Shown here one piece after another: positions 41,607 through 48,530 of a DNA stretch of 64,000 nucleotides. Each line of letters opens with the position of its first letter. Within the stretch, counting starts at the first letter, position 1. The translations under genes and the position numbers were made by a program. This DNA comes from Streptomyces sp. JJ36 (GTDB lineage: Bacteria; Actinomycetota; Actinomycetes; Streptomycetales; Streptomycetaceae), in contig NZ_JACYHE010000001.1 in NCBI RefSeq assembly GCF_021696945.1, positions 124,001-188,000 on the forward strand. Reading direction: 5' to 3'. A model generated the notes under the pieces. The model saw only the letters and a list, made by a program, of their open reading frames with translations, was not told the DNA's origin and did not search any database.

Positions 41607-41621
41607 CCCGTCCCCATCTCA

Positions 41622-41679
41622 TCAAATTTGACTAACTGCTCGGCACACTATGCCCGGCTCCCTCGCAAGTCAAACTTGA
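41622..41679 (-). promoter_or_regulatory. Promoter with two TCAAA-type operators for the SnoaL-like gene
   Basis: On the minus strand TTGACT (41668-41673) and TAGTGT (41645-41650) are 17 nt apart. Palindrome TCAAACTTGA (41670-41679) overlaps the -35. Perfect palindrome TCAAATTTGA (41622-41631) lies downstream of the start point. Centre spacing is 48 bp. Typical layout for a MarR/HxlR/ArsR-type repressor. Confidence 0.7.
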
Positions 41680-41752
41680 TTACTCGCCCACCGCCGATGC
41701 CGGTCACCGCCGGCCCCTCCGGGCCCCGGCATCCCCCGGCCTCCTCCGGGGC

Positions 41753-41953
41753 TCAGCCCCGCCCGGCCCCCGGCACGTCCCCGCGCTTCACCGCCGCCAG
41801 CAGCCCGCGCAGCGCCGTACGCCCCACCTCCAGCACCGCCTCCGGCGCGTCGCTCTCCCGCACCCGTATCCCGCCCCCGGGCGCAGCGGCGACGTTCACG
41901 CAGTTCGCCCCTTCATTGCTGTACGAGGACTTCTGCCAGGCATCGACGTCCAC
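41753..41953 (-). CDS. DUF397 domain protein
   Basis: 66 aa: AWQKSSYSNEGANCVNVAAAPGGGIRVRESDAPEAVLEVGRTALRGLLAAV is the DUF397 signature. It follows the XRE-DUF5753 gene by 12 bp on the same strand. The C-terminus is Arg/Gly-rich. Presumed partner of that regulator. It is diverged from the other DUF397 protein in the window (10177), so the two sets are not a recent duplication. Confidence 0.9.
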   Translation of the reverse strand: MDVDAWQKSSYSNEGANCVNVAAAPGGGIRVRESDAPEAVLEVGRTALRGLLAAVKRGDVPGAGRG

Positions 41954-41965
41954 GAGCGGTTCCTT

Positions 41966-42817
41966 TCACAGACTCTTGGCGATCCGGTGGATGAAGTCGC
42001 GGCTTCTCGCCGCCGACAGCGCGCAGTCCTGCATCCGGTCCAGCACCGACCGGTAGCGCTCCAGTTGCGCCGCCGCGTCAAGAACCTCGCAGCCGTGATC
42101 CGAGTCGAGCAAGACCGTGTCCAGTGAGGGCACCGCACCCTCGGCGTAGCTGATCGGCTGGCCCGAGGCGGGGAACTCGGCCCGCTCGAAGGGGATAACC
42201 AGAACCGACACGTTGCCGTGCTCGCCCACGGCGATCAGATGCCGAAGCTGCTCGCGCACCACCTCGGGCCCGCCGATGCCCATACGCAGCGCGGCTTCGT
42301 GAATGATCGCCGTGTACGGCAGCGGCGGATCACCGTGGAGCACACTCTGCCGCTTGACGCGGAAGGACACCCGGTGCTCGATCTCGTCCGGGCGCAACGC
42401 CGGCACGTTCTGCCGGTAGGAGGCGCGGGCGTGCTCCAGCGTCTGCACCAGCCCCGGCATGGTGACGAGCACGGCCACGCGGAGCGCCCGCGCCTCGTGC
42501 TCGAACTCCGCTACCTCCACCAGTGAGGCCGGAAGCAGCTCCCGGTACGCGTCCCACCAGCCCCGCGTGCGCCCGCCGGTGAGAGCTGCCAGCGCCTCCA
42601 CGTACTCCGGGTCGTCGCAGGCGTAGCAGTGCGCCAGCGCACGCACCCGTTCCGCGCTGACCGCGTAGCGTCCCGCCTCGATCATGCTCATCCGCGCCTG
42701 CTGCACGCCGATCTGGGCTGCCGCCGCGGTGGAGCTCGACCCCGCCCGCTCACGGAGCTTCCGCAGCTCCACCCCGAGCCGCCGCTGCCGCAACGTCGGC
42801 GGCGCTCCCGTCGCCAT
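41966..42817 (-). CDS. XRE-family HTH regulator with DUF5753 domain
   Basis: 283 aa. HTH (about residues 12-70): LGVELRKLRERAGSSSTAAAAQIGVQQARMSMIEAGRYAVSAERVRALA. The DUF5753 part (about 85-275) has MPGLVQTLEHARASYRQNVPALRPDEIEHRVSFRVKRQSVL and the terminal ERYRSVLDRMQDCALSAARSRDFIHRIAKSL. Divergent to a small gene at 42954; the intergenic region contains two AT-rich palindromes that may be its operators. A DUF397 gene follows. Confidence 0.92.
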   Translation of the reverse strand: MATGAPPTLRQRRLGVELRKLRERAGSSSTAAAAQIGVQQARMSMIEAGRYAVSAERVRALAHCYACDDPEYVEALAALTGGRTRGWWDAYRELLPASLVEVAEFEHEARALRVAVLVTMPGLVQTLEHARASYRQNVPALRPDEIEHRVSFRVKRQSVLHGDPPLPYTAIIHEAALRMGIGGPEVVREQLRHLIAVGEHGNVSVLVIPFERAEFPASGQPISYAEGAVPSLDTVLLDSDHGCEVLDAAAQLERYRSVLDRMQDCALSAARSRDFIHRIAKSL

Positions 42818-42854
42818 CTGACCCTCCAGCCACGCCCATGTAACTCACACGGGT

Positions 42855-42897
42855 GGTTATAGATAACCCTTACCTCGAAGCACTGATAGACCTATCA
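42855..42897. promoter_or_regulatory. Two 14-bp palindromes in the XRE divergent promoter
   Basis: GGTTAT-AG-ATAACC (42855-42868) and TGATAG-AC-CTATCA (42884-42897) are both perfect 6-2-6 inverted repeats, 29 bp apart, in a strikingly AT-rich island of an otherwise GC-rich region. Likely operator pair for the adjacent XRE regulator. Confidence 0.65.
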
Positions 42898-42953
42898 CTC
42901 CCGCAGCTACGCTCGAACCCGACAGCAACCCCTCTGTAGTTGGGAGACTGCAC

Positions 42954-43286
42954 ATGGCAACGGTATCCCCGGAGCCGGCAGCCGGGCCGGACACCTCGGA
43001 CGTCCAGGACGAGAAGGTGCGCGCGCTGATCAGGGCCACCGCCCCCCGCCTGTTCGCCCTGATCGAGGAACGGGAGACCACCCCGCACGGCGAGCCCGGG
43101 CCGGAGATCGCCGCCTGGGGGCTCGCCCACCGCGACGGCACGGCACAGGTCACGACCGTGCGGGGCCACATCCACCTCTCCGCCCGCTCCCCCGACAGCG
43201 CCGCCACCCTCCTCGCCCTCGGCCGCGCCACCGACGTCCACCTGGTCTGGCCGGACACCCTCACCTCCCCCGGAGGGCACGGCTGA
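42954..43286 (+). CDS. Hypothetical small protein divergent from the XRE regulator
   Basis: 110 aa with GGGAG ahead of ATG 42954. DEKVRALIRATAPRLFALIEERE is a helix, then PEIAAWGLAHRDGTAQVTTVRGHIHLSARSPDSAATLLALGRATDVHLVWP reads as a small alpha/beta fold. No Cys, no signal peptide and no catalytic motif. Small proteins of this sort are often the divergent partner of XRE-DUF5753 genes in Streptomyces. Probably controlled by the shared operators; function unknown. Confidence 0.65.
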   Translation: MATVSPEPAAGPDTSDVQDEKVRALIRATAPRLFALIEERETTPHGEPGPEIAAWGLAHRDGTAQVTTVRGHIHLSARSPDSAATLLALGRATDVHLVWPDTLTSPGGHG

Positions 43287-43430
43287 CCCCGCCCTGACCT
43301 GCGACCGGTCCGCGCCGGGCACGCTGCGCCCGCATGATCACGCCCGACGCGGACCCCCCGGGAAACCGATTCGGGACCACGCCCGCACACCTGGTAGTGT
43401 TCTTCCTGTCAGCGCGAGAGAGCGTGACAC

Positions 43431-43502
43431 GCCCCCGTAGCTCAGGGGATAGAGCAACGGCCTCCGGAGCCGTGTGCGCAGGTTCGAATCCTGCCGGGGG
43501 TA
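43431..43502 (+). tRNA. tRNA-Arg (anticodon CCG)
   Basis: Full cloverleaf: acceptor GCCCCCG/CGGGGGT (first pair G-U), D arm GCTC...GAGC, anticodon stem ACGGC/GCCGT with loop CTCCGGA (anticodon CCG at 43464-43466), T arm GCAGG-TTCGAAT-CCTGC, discriminator A. It reads CGG codons, very frequent in this genome. CCA is not encoded. Confidence 0.95.
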
Positions 43503-43864
43503 CTTCCGCTGAAGTGCCGAAACGCCCTGTGACCAGCCTGGACGCTGGCACGGGGCGTTTGTCGTGTGCGCAGCCGGACGCGGGAGCGTACCGCGAGAGC
43601 GGCGGGTTGACGGTGATCGGTCGCTGCCGCCGCGCGCTGTGTCATGCGGCTTCCGGCAGCCCGCTCGTCAACGCTGCTCGGTGAACCCGTCCGACGGCCG
43701 ACCGCGGGGATTGGGCCGTCCACGGTATGCGAAGCTGCTCGTCCAGTGCGGGCGTGGCATACGGCTGAGCACGGCCCGGACCGCCGGCGCACCCGGGCCG
43801 GGCGTGCTCGGGCACCTCGGCGGGATGCTTCCGGCAGGGTGACCTCGATGGCGCACTGGATTTC
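43503..43864 (+). other. Gene-free stretch after tRNA-Arg
   Basis: 362 bp. It contains the tRNA terminator hairpin; the rest has no frame with third-position GC bias and no repeats. No integrase or second att-like copy of the tRNA 3' end was seen in this window. Confidence 0.5.
43520..43560 (+). terminator. Terminator of the tRNA-Arg gene
   Basis: AAACGCCCTGTG (43520-43531) pairs with CACGGGGCGTTT (43549-43560), and CCAGC/GCTGG extends the stem inward to about 17 bp; the downstream sequence is TTTGTCG. It begins 18 bp after the tRNA. Confidence 0.85.
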
Positions 43865-44527
43865 TCAGGGCCGGCCGACAGCAGGCGCGGAGGGGGGCTT
43901 GCGCTGCAGCCACTGCCGGAACGTCCGCCGCGCAGGCCGCACCACGACGCGGCCGTGCGTCTTCCGGCCGAGCAGCTCCACGCGGAGCGTGACCGGCGTC
44001 CCGGGGCCCGATGCCTGACGGATCTTGGCCTTGCTGTGGACCAGGTTCAGGGCACCGGCGTCGACCACGATGCCCGGCTTGGTGATCAGCGTAAGGGTCT
44101 TGCCCTGCATGTCCAGGTCGATCTGCACGGTGTCCTGTGTGATGACTGCCTGAGTGAAGTCGAGCGTCACCTCACACCACGCGGTCGCCAACTCCAGTCG
44201 GCGCGGCACGACCCAGGGCCCGCCACGCTGGACCGGGCCGCTGTGCGTCCCCTCGATACGGAGGACGTCCTTGACCTCCGTGACGGCCGCGCCGGTCGAC
44301 GTCGACACGGGCGGCAGGTCGGCGGTGAGCGCGGTGAGCTCGCCGACGGTCCGTGCCGAGAGGGCACTCTCCACGCGTTCGTCCAGCTCGGCGGCGGTCA
44401 GCAAGCCGTCCCCCGCCGCGATGCGCAGCACGTCGACAGCCCGGTCCCGGTCCGCATGAGAGGCCCGCCGCTCGGGCGACGAGCCGGAGGCAGGACGTTT
44501 CCCGCTGGGTGACATCTCTCCCGACAT
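43865..44527 (-). CDS. DUF1707 (SHOCT-like) domain protein
   Basis: 220 aa from ATG 44527. A short Ser/Pro lead is followed by a DUF1707 domain: RASHADRDRAVDVLRIAAGDGLLTAAELDERVESALSARTVGELTALTADLP (about residues 22-74). The rest is a beta-rich LiaF-like/adhesin-like domain (TLDFTQAVITQDTVQIDLDMQGKTLTLITKPGIVVDAGALNLVHSKAKIRQ) with a basic C-terminus. DUF1707 proteins are common in actinobacteria and often membrane-linked; this one has no membrane helix. Function unknown. Confidence 0.85.
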   Translation of the reverse strand: MSGEMSPSGKRPASGSSPERRASHADRDRAVDVLRIAAGDGLLTAAELDERVESALSARTVGELTALTADLPPVSTSTGAAVTEVKDVLRIEGTHSGPVQRGGPWVVPRRLELATAWCEVTLDFTQAVITQDTVQIDLDMQGKTLTLITKPGIVVDAGALNLVHSKAKIRQASGPGTPVTLRVELLGRKTHGRVVVRPARRTFRQWLQRKPPSAPAVGRP

Positions 44528-44795
44528 GATTCCCCTCGACTCGTCGAACGTCGTCCCCCGCGATGTGGCCGACCGCGAGACCGGACGACGCACGCTATAA
44601 CGCGTCCTGGCCCACCGTCATCTGCGGTGCGTCGCGAACCGGCCGGAATGACCAGCACGGTCACGGACGTCGTCCGGCTCGCCGGTGCCGGGCCTCTCCT
44701 GCCGGTCGCTCTGCCTTTCCCCTGTGGCGCCAGGACGGACGACCGGCCGGGTAGGTGAGGGCGCTGACGTACGGGCGAGTTAGCGGCAGGGGGCG

Positions 44796-45641
44796 TCAGG
44801 CCGGCTTCTCGGCGATCAGCAGGGCGTAGCCGAGGGTGCCGTCGGTGACGGCGGCGCGGGCCGCGGCCAGCACCGCGGGGGCGGCGTCCAGGTCCACCCC
44901 CGCCTCGGCAAGCCGCCCCGCGGCGGTCATGCGCAGCAGGTTCAGCCGGGCCTCGATCTGGTCGATCATGCGGGCCACGGCCTGGTCGTGCCGCTCGGTG
45001 CGCACCGTACGCAGCCCGGCCGCGGCCAGGATCCCGGCGTACTCCTCCCGCGGGCGGGCGCCGGCGATGCAGGCGATCCGTGCGGCCGGTCCGGTCAGTC
45101 CGGGCGGGAGCCGGTCGGGGTCGGCGGTGACGTCGGTGAGGCCGAGGCGGCCGCCGGGGCGCAGGACGCGGGCGAACTCGGCGGCCGCGCGGGAGGTGTC
45201 GGGGAAGGTGCACAGGGCGCACTCGCACACCGCCGCGTCGAACACGGTGTCCGGGTAGGGCAGGTGTTCGGCGTCCCCGGTCGTGAACACGACCCTCTCG
45301 GCGAGCCCGGCGGCCTCGGCGGCACCCTGGGCGAGGGCGGTGTTGGCGGGCGCGTAGTCCACTCCGTCGACGCGAACACCGTAGGCGTCGGCGAGGAGCA
45401 GCGCGGTGGTGCCGCGGCCGGAGGCCACATCGAGCACGCGGCGGCCCGTCCCCAGGGCAAGGTGGTCGGCGAGGCGCCGGGTCAGGGCGGTGCCGCCGGG
45501 GTGGTAGGTGCCTCCCAGGAGGAGGTCGACGGCGTCGGAGGAGTACGCGGCGGCGCAGCAGGCCTTGAGTGCGTCGCCGGGCGGGCCGGAGGGCGCGGGC
45601 GGGCCGGACGGCCCGGACGGCGGCGTGTCCCGGCCGGTCAT
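44796..45641 (-). CDS. Class I SAM-dependent methyltransferase coupled to a radical SAM enzyme
   Basis: 281 aa from ATG 45641, which overlaps the radical SAM stop by 4 bp (ATGA). SAM loop RRVLDVASGRGTTALLLADAYG (about residues 67-88), motif II VDGVDYA, then CECALCTFPD and RVLRPGGRLGLTDVT. It resembles the arsenite/sterol-type methyltransferases, and several Cys are present (KACCAAAY, CECALC), but the ArsM Cys arrangement cannot be confirmed. The tight coupling to the radical SAM enzyme means they most likely act on the same molecule. Substrate unknown. Confidence 0.85.
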   Translation of the reverse strand: MTGRDTPPSGPSGPPAPSGPPGDALKACCAAAYSSDAVDLLLGGTYHPGGTALTRRLADHLALGTGRRVLDVASGRGTTALLLADAYGVRVDGVDYAPANTALAQGAAEAAGLAERVVFTTGDAEHLPYPDTVFDAAVCECALCTFPDTSRAAAEFARVLRPGGRLGLTDVTADPDRLPPGLTGPAARIACIAGARPREEYAGILAAAGLRTVRTERHDQAVARMIDQIEARLNLLRMTAAGRLAEAGVDLDAAPAVLAAARAAVTDGTLGYALLIAEKPA

Positions 45642-47212
45642 CGTCTCCCCTCCTCGGCGGAGTCGTGCGGGCGTGCGGTCTTGGAGCCGTACGGGGTGCT
45701 GGTGAGCCGGCCGGCGAGCGGCAGGGCGTTGGGGGCGACGTCGGCGACGGGCACGCCGGACATCTCGGCGCGGACCTGCTCGCGGTAGCCGGCGGAGTTG
45801 TACGCGCAGAACGGGATCAGCCGCCCGTCCGGGGTGATCTCCTCGACACAGCACTTCATGAGCTGCTTGACGTTGAGGGTGTAGGGGTCCTGAAAATCCT
45901 GCACGACGATCATGAACGCCTTCTCGTCCAGCTCCCGCACCGCCCGGGGCAGGTCGATGCCGCAGGCGTCCGCGCAGTCCAGGGCCTCGGCGGCGGCGCG
46001 CAACTGCTCCTCGGTCGTCTCCGTGCCCATGAACGCGGAGGCGGACCACAGCTTCTCCAGCGCCTCGCGGACGCCGTCGTCAGGCATGACCCGGTTGGTG
46101 ACGTAGTCGAGGTGGTCCTCGACGTTCAGCAGCCGCGGGATGGGAACGACCGTGCGGTTGCCCGGTTCGCCGTCCACCAGGAGATAGGTGACGGAACGGC
46201 AGGTCGGGAAGCAGCAGGGGACGGGGAAGAAGTCGCCCTTCCGGAACCACTGCGGACGCTGCGCGTTGATGAGGCTGATCACGTCGGGGTTGGTGAGCCG
46301 GTTCAGCGGGTCGAAGGGCACATGCCGGCCGGAGTGGGTGACCGGCTGGAAGGCCACCGAGCGGACGGCGGGGTGGTCGATGCCGTACTCGATGATCGCG
46401 CCCAGTTCGTGTTCGTTCAGGCCGCGCTCGACGGCGGCCACCAGGGTGACGGTCAGCCCGGCCTCCGCGCAGTGGTCCAGCGCCCGCTGCTTGAACCTGC
46501 GCAGGTCCCGTCCGCGGATCTCCCGGTGGGTACGCTCGTCGAAACCGTCGAACTGCAGGTAGACGTTCACCGACCTGCCCGGCGTCCGGTTGCGTGTGCC
46601 GAGTGCGGCGACGAAGTCGTGGTCGGTGGCCAGGCGGATGCCGTTGGTGTTCAGCGTGACGTTCCGGATGGGGCGGGCCTGGGCGAGGTCGATGAAGTCC
46701 AGGATGTGCTGGTGGAGGGTGGGCTCACCGCCGGAGAACATCACCACCTCGGCCTCGCCCTCGGAGGCCACGAAGGTGTCCAGCATCCGCTCACACTGCG
46801 CGTGGGTGATCGCGTAGCCCTGCTCCTGGTGGCCGGAGTCGGCGAAGCAGATCGGGCAGTCCAGGTTGCAGCCGGTGTTGACCTCGATGATGCCCAGGCA
46901 GGCGTGCTGCTTGTGCTCCGGGCACAGCCCGCAGTCGCTGGGGCAGCCGTCCCGCACCTCGGTCTGGAAGGTGAGCGGAACGGTCCCGGGCTTGTTGAAG
47001 CGCGCCGAGGACAGGTACTCCTCGGCGTCCCCGTAGACCAGGGCCTCGAACGCACCGTGCTCGCGGCAGCGTTTCCGCAGGTAGACCTTGTTCTCCCGGA
47101 TGTTGACCTGCCCGTCCACAGGTGTCTTGCACAGCGGGCAGATCGACTTGGTGAACTCCACGAACACCTCGTCGCGGTCCGCCTTGCGCTGTGGCGCCGG
47201 GGTCTGGTTCAT
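45638..47212 (-). CDS. Radical SAM enzyme, COG1964 / tetraether-synthase-like family
   Basis: 524 aa from ATG 47212 (AGGAG 7 nt upstream). An N-terminal zinc-ribbon-like part has C25-PL-C28 and C49, then C90, C94, C97 and C105. The radical SAM cluster motif is C115-NLD-C119-PI-C122, followed by MFSGGEPTLH and VTLNTNGIRLA. The C-terminal half carries more Cys groups (PCCFPTC, CADACG, KCCVEE, FCAYNS), which could hold further iron-sulfur clusters. This layout is that of COG1964 proteins, the group that includes archaeal MJ0619-type methylases and the tetraether lipid synthase Tes. The reaction here is unknown; C-C bond formation or methylation of an inert carbon is plausible. Confidence 0.88.
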   Translation of the reverse strand: MNQTPAPQRKADRDEVFVEFTKSICPLCKTPVDGQVNIRENKVYLRKRCREHGAFEALVYGDAEEYLSSARFNKPGTVPLTFQTEVRDGCPSDCGLCPEHKQHACLGIIEVNTGCNLDCPICFADSGHQEQGYAITHAQCERMLDTFVASEGEAEVVMFSGGEPTLHQHILDFIDLAQARPIRNVTLNTNGIRLATDHDFVAALGTRNRTPGRSVNVYLQFDGFDERTHREIRGRDLRRFKQRALDHCAEAGLTVTLVAAVERGLNEHELGAIIEYGIDHPAVRSVAFQPVTHSGRHVPFDPLNRLTNPDVISLINAQRPQWFRKGDFFPVPCCFPTCRSVTYLLVDGEPGNRTVVPIPRLLNVEDHLDYVTNRVMPDDGVREALEKLWSASAFMGTETTEEQLRAAAEALDCADACGIDLPRAVRELDEKAFMIVVQDFQDPYTLNVKQLMKCCVEEITPDGRLIPFCAYNSAGYREQVRAEMSGVPVADVAPNALPLAGRLTSTPYGSKTARPHDSAEEGRR

Positions 47213-47425
47213 CGCCGTGCTCCTCTCGACGGGGCGGTCGCCTCGCTTCCGGGCACCGCGGTCCGGGGCGGCCCTCACAGGGTGCGGGCCCACTCGGTGG
47301 GGCCGCACTCCGGCGGTCATCGGCTCACTCGTCCGGGCCGGCCGGGACGCGGAGCACCCTGCCGGGGACGCTACGGGGCCGGGGCGGCCCGCACTGTGTG
47401 CGCGCTCACCGAACCGGCCGCGTGT

Positions 47426-48007
47426 TCACCCGCGCGGGGCCGCACGGTGCTCGGCCTCCGCCTTGACCGAGTCCAGCGAGGCGGCGACCGTGGTCTCCCA
47501 GCGGGCGGCCACCGCCGCGCCCCACCACTCCCCGAGCCGCCACAGGTCGGTGCCCAGCTCGCCCTCGTACACCAGCCGCGTCCCCGCCTCCGACTCCTCC
47601 AGGACGAAGGACTCGGTGACCTGCGGCACCGGGCCGCGCACCAGCCGGAAGTCGATCCGCCCGGGCCGGGTGAAGCGGACCGTCTCCACCGTCACCGCCC
47701 GCAACCGCCCGCCGGCGACCGGGGTGTGGTGCGCGGCCAGCACCATGTCGCTGCCACGCTCCAGGACCCGCAGCTTCTCGCGCATCGCCCGCGGCGTGCG
47801 TCCCAGATACGGCCGGGCCACCACGTCGAAGACCGTCTCCCTGGCAGCGGCGACGTCCAGGGTCTGCGGGCCCAGCGGCCGCGTCCGGCGGCCCACGCCG
47901 ATGTCGACGGGGACGGCTCCGGTCACCAGCCCCAGGTAGAGGCCGGCCAGTGCGCCGCCCGCGCCTGCGGCCCGTGTCACGCCCCGCAGACCCCGTGCGG
48001 CGCTCAC
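47426..48007 (-). CDS. SRPBCC (START/Bet v1-fold) family protein
   Basis: 193 aa from GTG 48007, overlapping the stop of the 42-codon ORF (GTGA) with GGGAGAG upstream. An N-terminal hydrophobic stretch (about residues 14-31, AGAGGALAGLYLGLVTGAV) may anchor it. The Bet v1-type core follows: TLDVAAARETVFDVVARPYLG, MVLAAHHTPVAGGRLRAVTVETVRFTRPGRIDFRLVRGPVPQVTESFVLEESEAGTRLVYEGELGTDLWRLG. Such proteins bind lipids or hydrophobic ligands. It lies 213 bp upstream of the radical SAM gene on the same strand, so a functional link is possible but not shown. Confidence 0.8.
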   Translation of the reverse strand: MSAARGLRGVTRAAGAGGALAGLYLGLVTGAVPVDIGVGRRTRPLGPQTLDVAAARETVFDVVARPYLGRTPRAMREKLRVLERGSDMVLAAHHTPVAGGRLRAVTVETVRFTRPGRIDFRLVRGPVPQVTESFVLEESEAGTRLVYEGELGTDLWRLGEWWGAAVAARWETTVAASLDSVKAEAEHRAAPRG

Positions 48008-48132
48008 CGGCTCTCCCGCGGCGCGACGTCCCCGACCGCCACGTCGCTCGGTCCCGGCGGGAGGTTCCCGCCCACCAGGGCCGTCCGCGCGGCCTCCGTG
48101 AGCACGATGCCGTTCCACCCGGCGCACATCAT
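48004..48132 (-). CDS. Small ORF of 42 aa translationally coupled to the SRPBCC gene
   Basis: ATG 48132 is preceded by a perfect GGAGGTGA Shine-Dalgarno (48139-48146) at 6-nt spacing. The frame gives MMCAGWNGIVLTEAARTALV followed by GGNLPPGPSDVAVG and a DVAPRESR end, and stops 4 bp into the SRPBCC start (GTGA). Nearly every third codon position is G or C, as expected for a translated gene. The N-terminal half is hydrophobic with one Cys and one Trp; the C-terminal half is Gly/Pro/Asp-rich. I do not recognise a family. It could be a coupling leader peptide, a small subunit or a modified-peptide precursor. Confidence 0.65.
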   Translation of the reverse strand: MMCAGWNGIVLTEAARTALVGGNLPPGPSDVAVGDVAPRESR

Positions 48133-48340
48133 GACGGGTCACCTCCGGTGTGGCTGGTGTGGTCCATGCCTCGACGCTAGACGCCGGCCGTGGACCGGAC
48201 GGTGACCGCGCCGGCGGTGCGCCGCCCGTGTCGGCGGCCGTTCGCACGGCTCCGCGAACGCGTCGCGGCCGTCGATCGGGCTCGTCGCCGGTGTGCCGGC
48301 CGGGCGAGGGCTCCCGGAGCACGGCACCTGGCCGGCATCT

Positions 48341-48444
48341 CGAACGCTGTTCGGAATTTCTGCGCGCATTGTTGACGGCGCGTGGACGGCACTCTACGTT
48401 GCCGTTGCTGTTCGAAGTTACGGTTGTGATTCGAGATATCGAAC
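48341..48444 (+). promoter_or_regulatory. Promoter and TTCGAA-type operators of the arabinofuranosidase operon
   Basis: TTGACG (48372-48377) and TACGTT (48395-48400) are 17 nt apart. CGAAC-GCT-GTTCG (48341-48353) lies upstream. GTTCGAA (48410-48416) and TTCGA-GATA-TCGAA (48430-48443) lie just downstream of the expected start point. The shared CGAAC/GTTCG half-sites suggest one repressor, LacI- or GntR-like, encoded elsewhere. Confidence 0.65.
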
Positions 48445-48530
48445 GCAGGAGTCCGCCTCATGCCGACCCCGCACCGCGCTTCCCGCTCCGCTGGTTTCCG
48501 CTCCCTCACCTCACCCGCGAGAGGACGCTC

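Noticed and set aside
43431..43864. Integrated element attached to tRNA-Arg
   Set aside because: No integrase, excisionase or repeated tRNA end in the window.
44796..47212. Arsinothricin or arsenic-methylation locus (ArsL/ArsM)
   Set aside because: The radical SAM protein has the COG1964 zinc-ribbon and multi-Cys layout, not an ArsL-like one, and no ars resistance gene is nearby.
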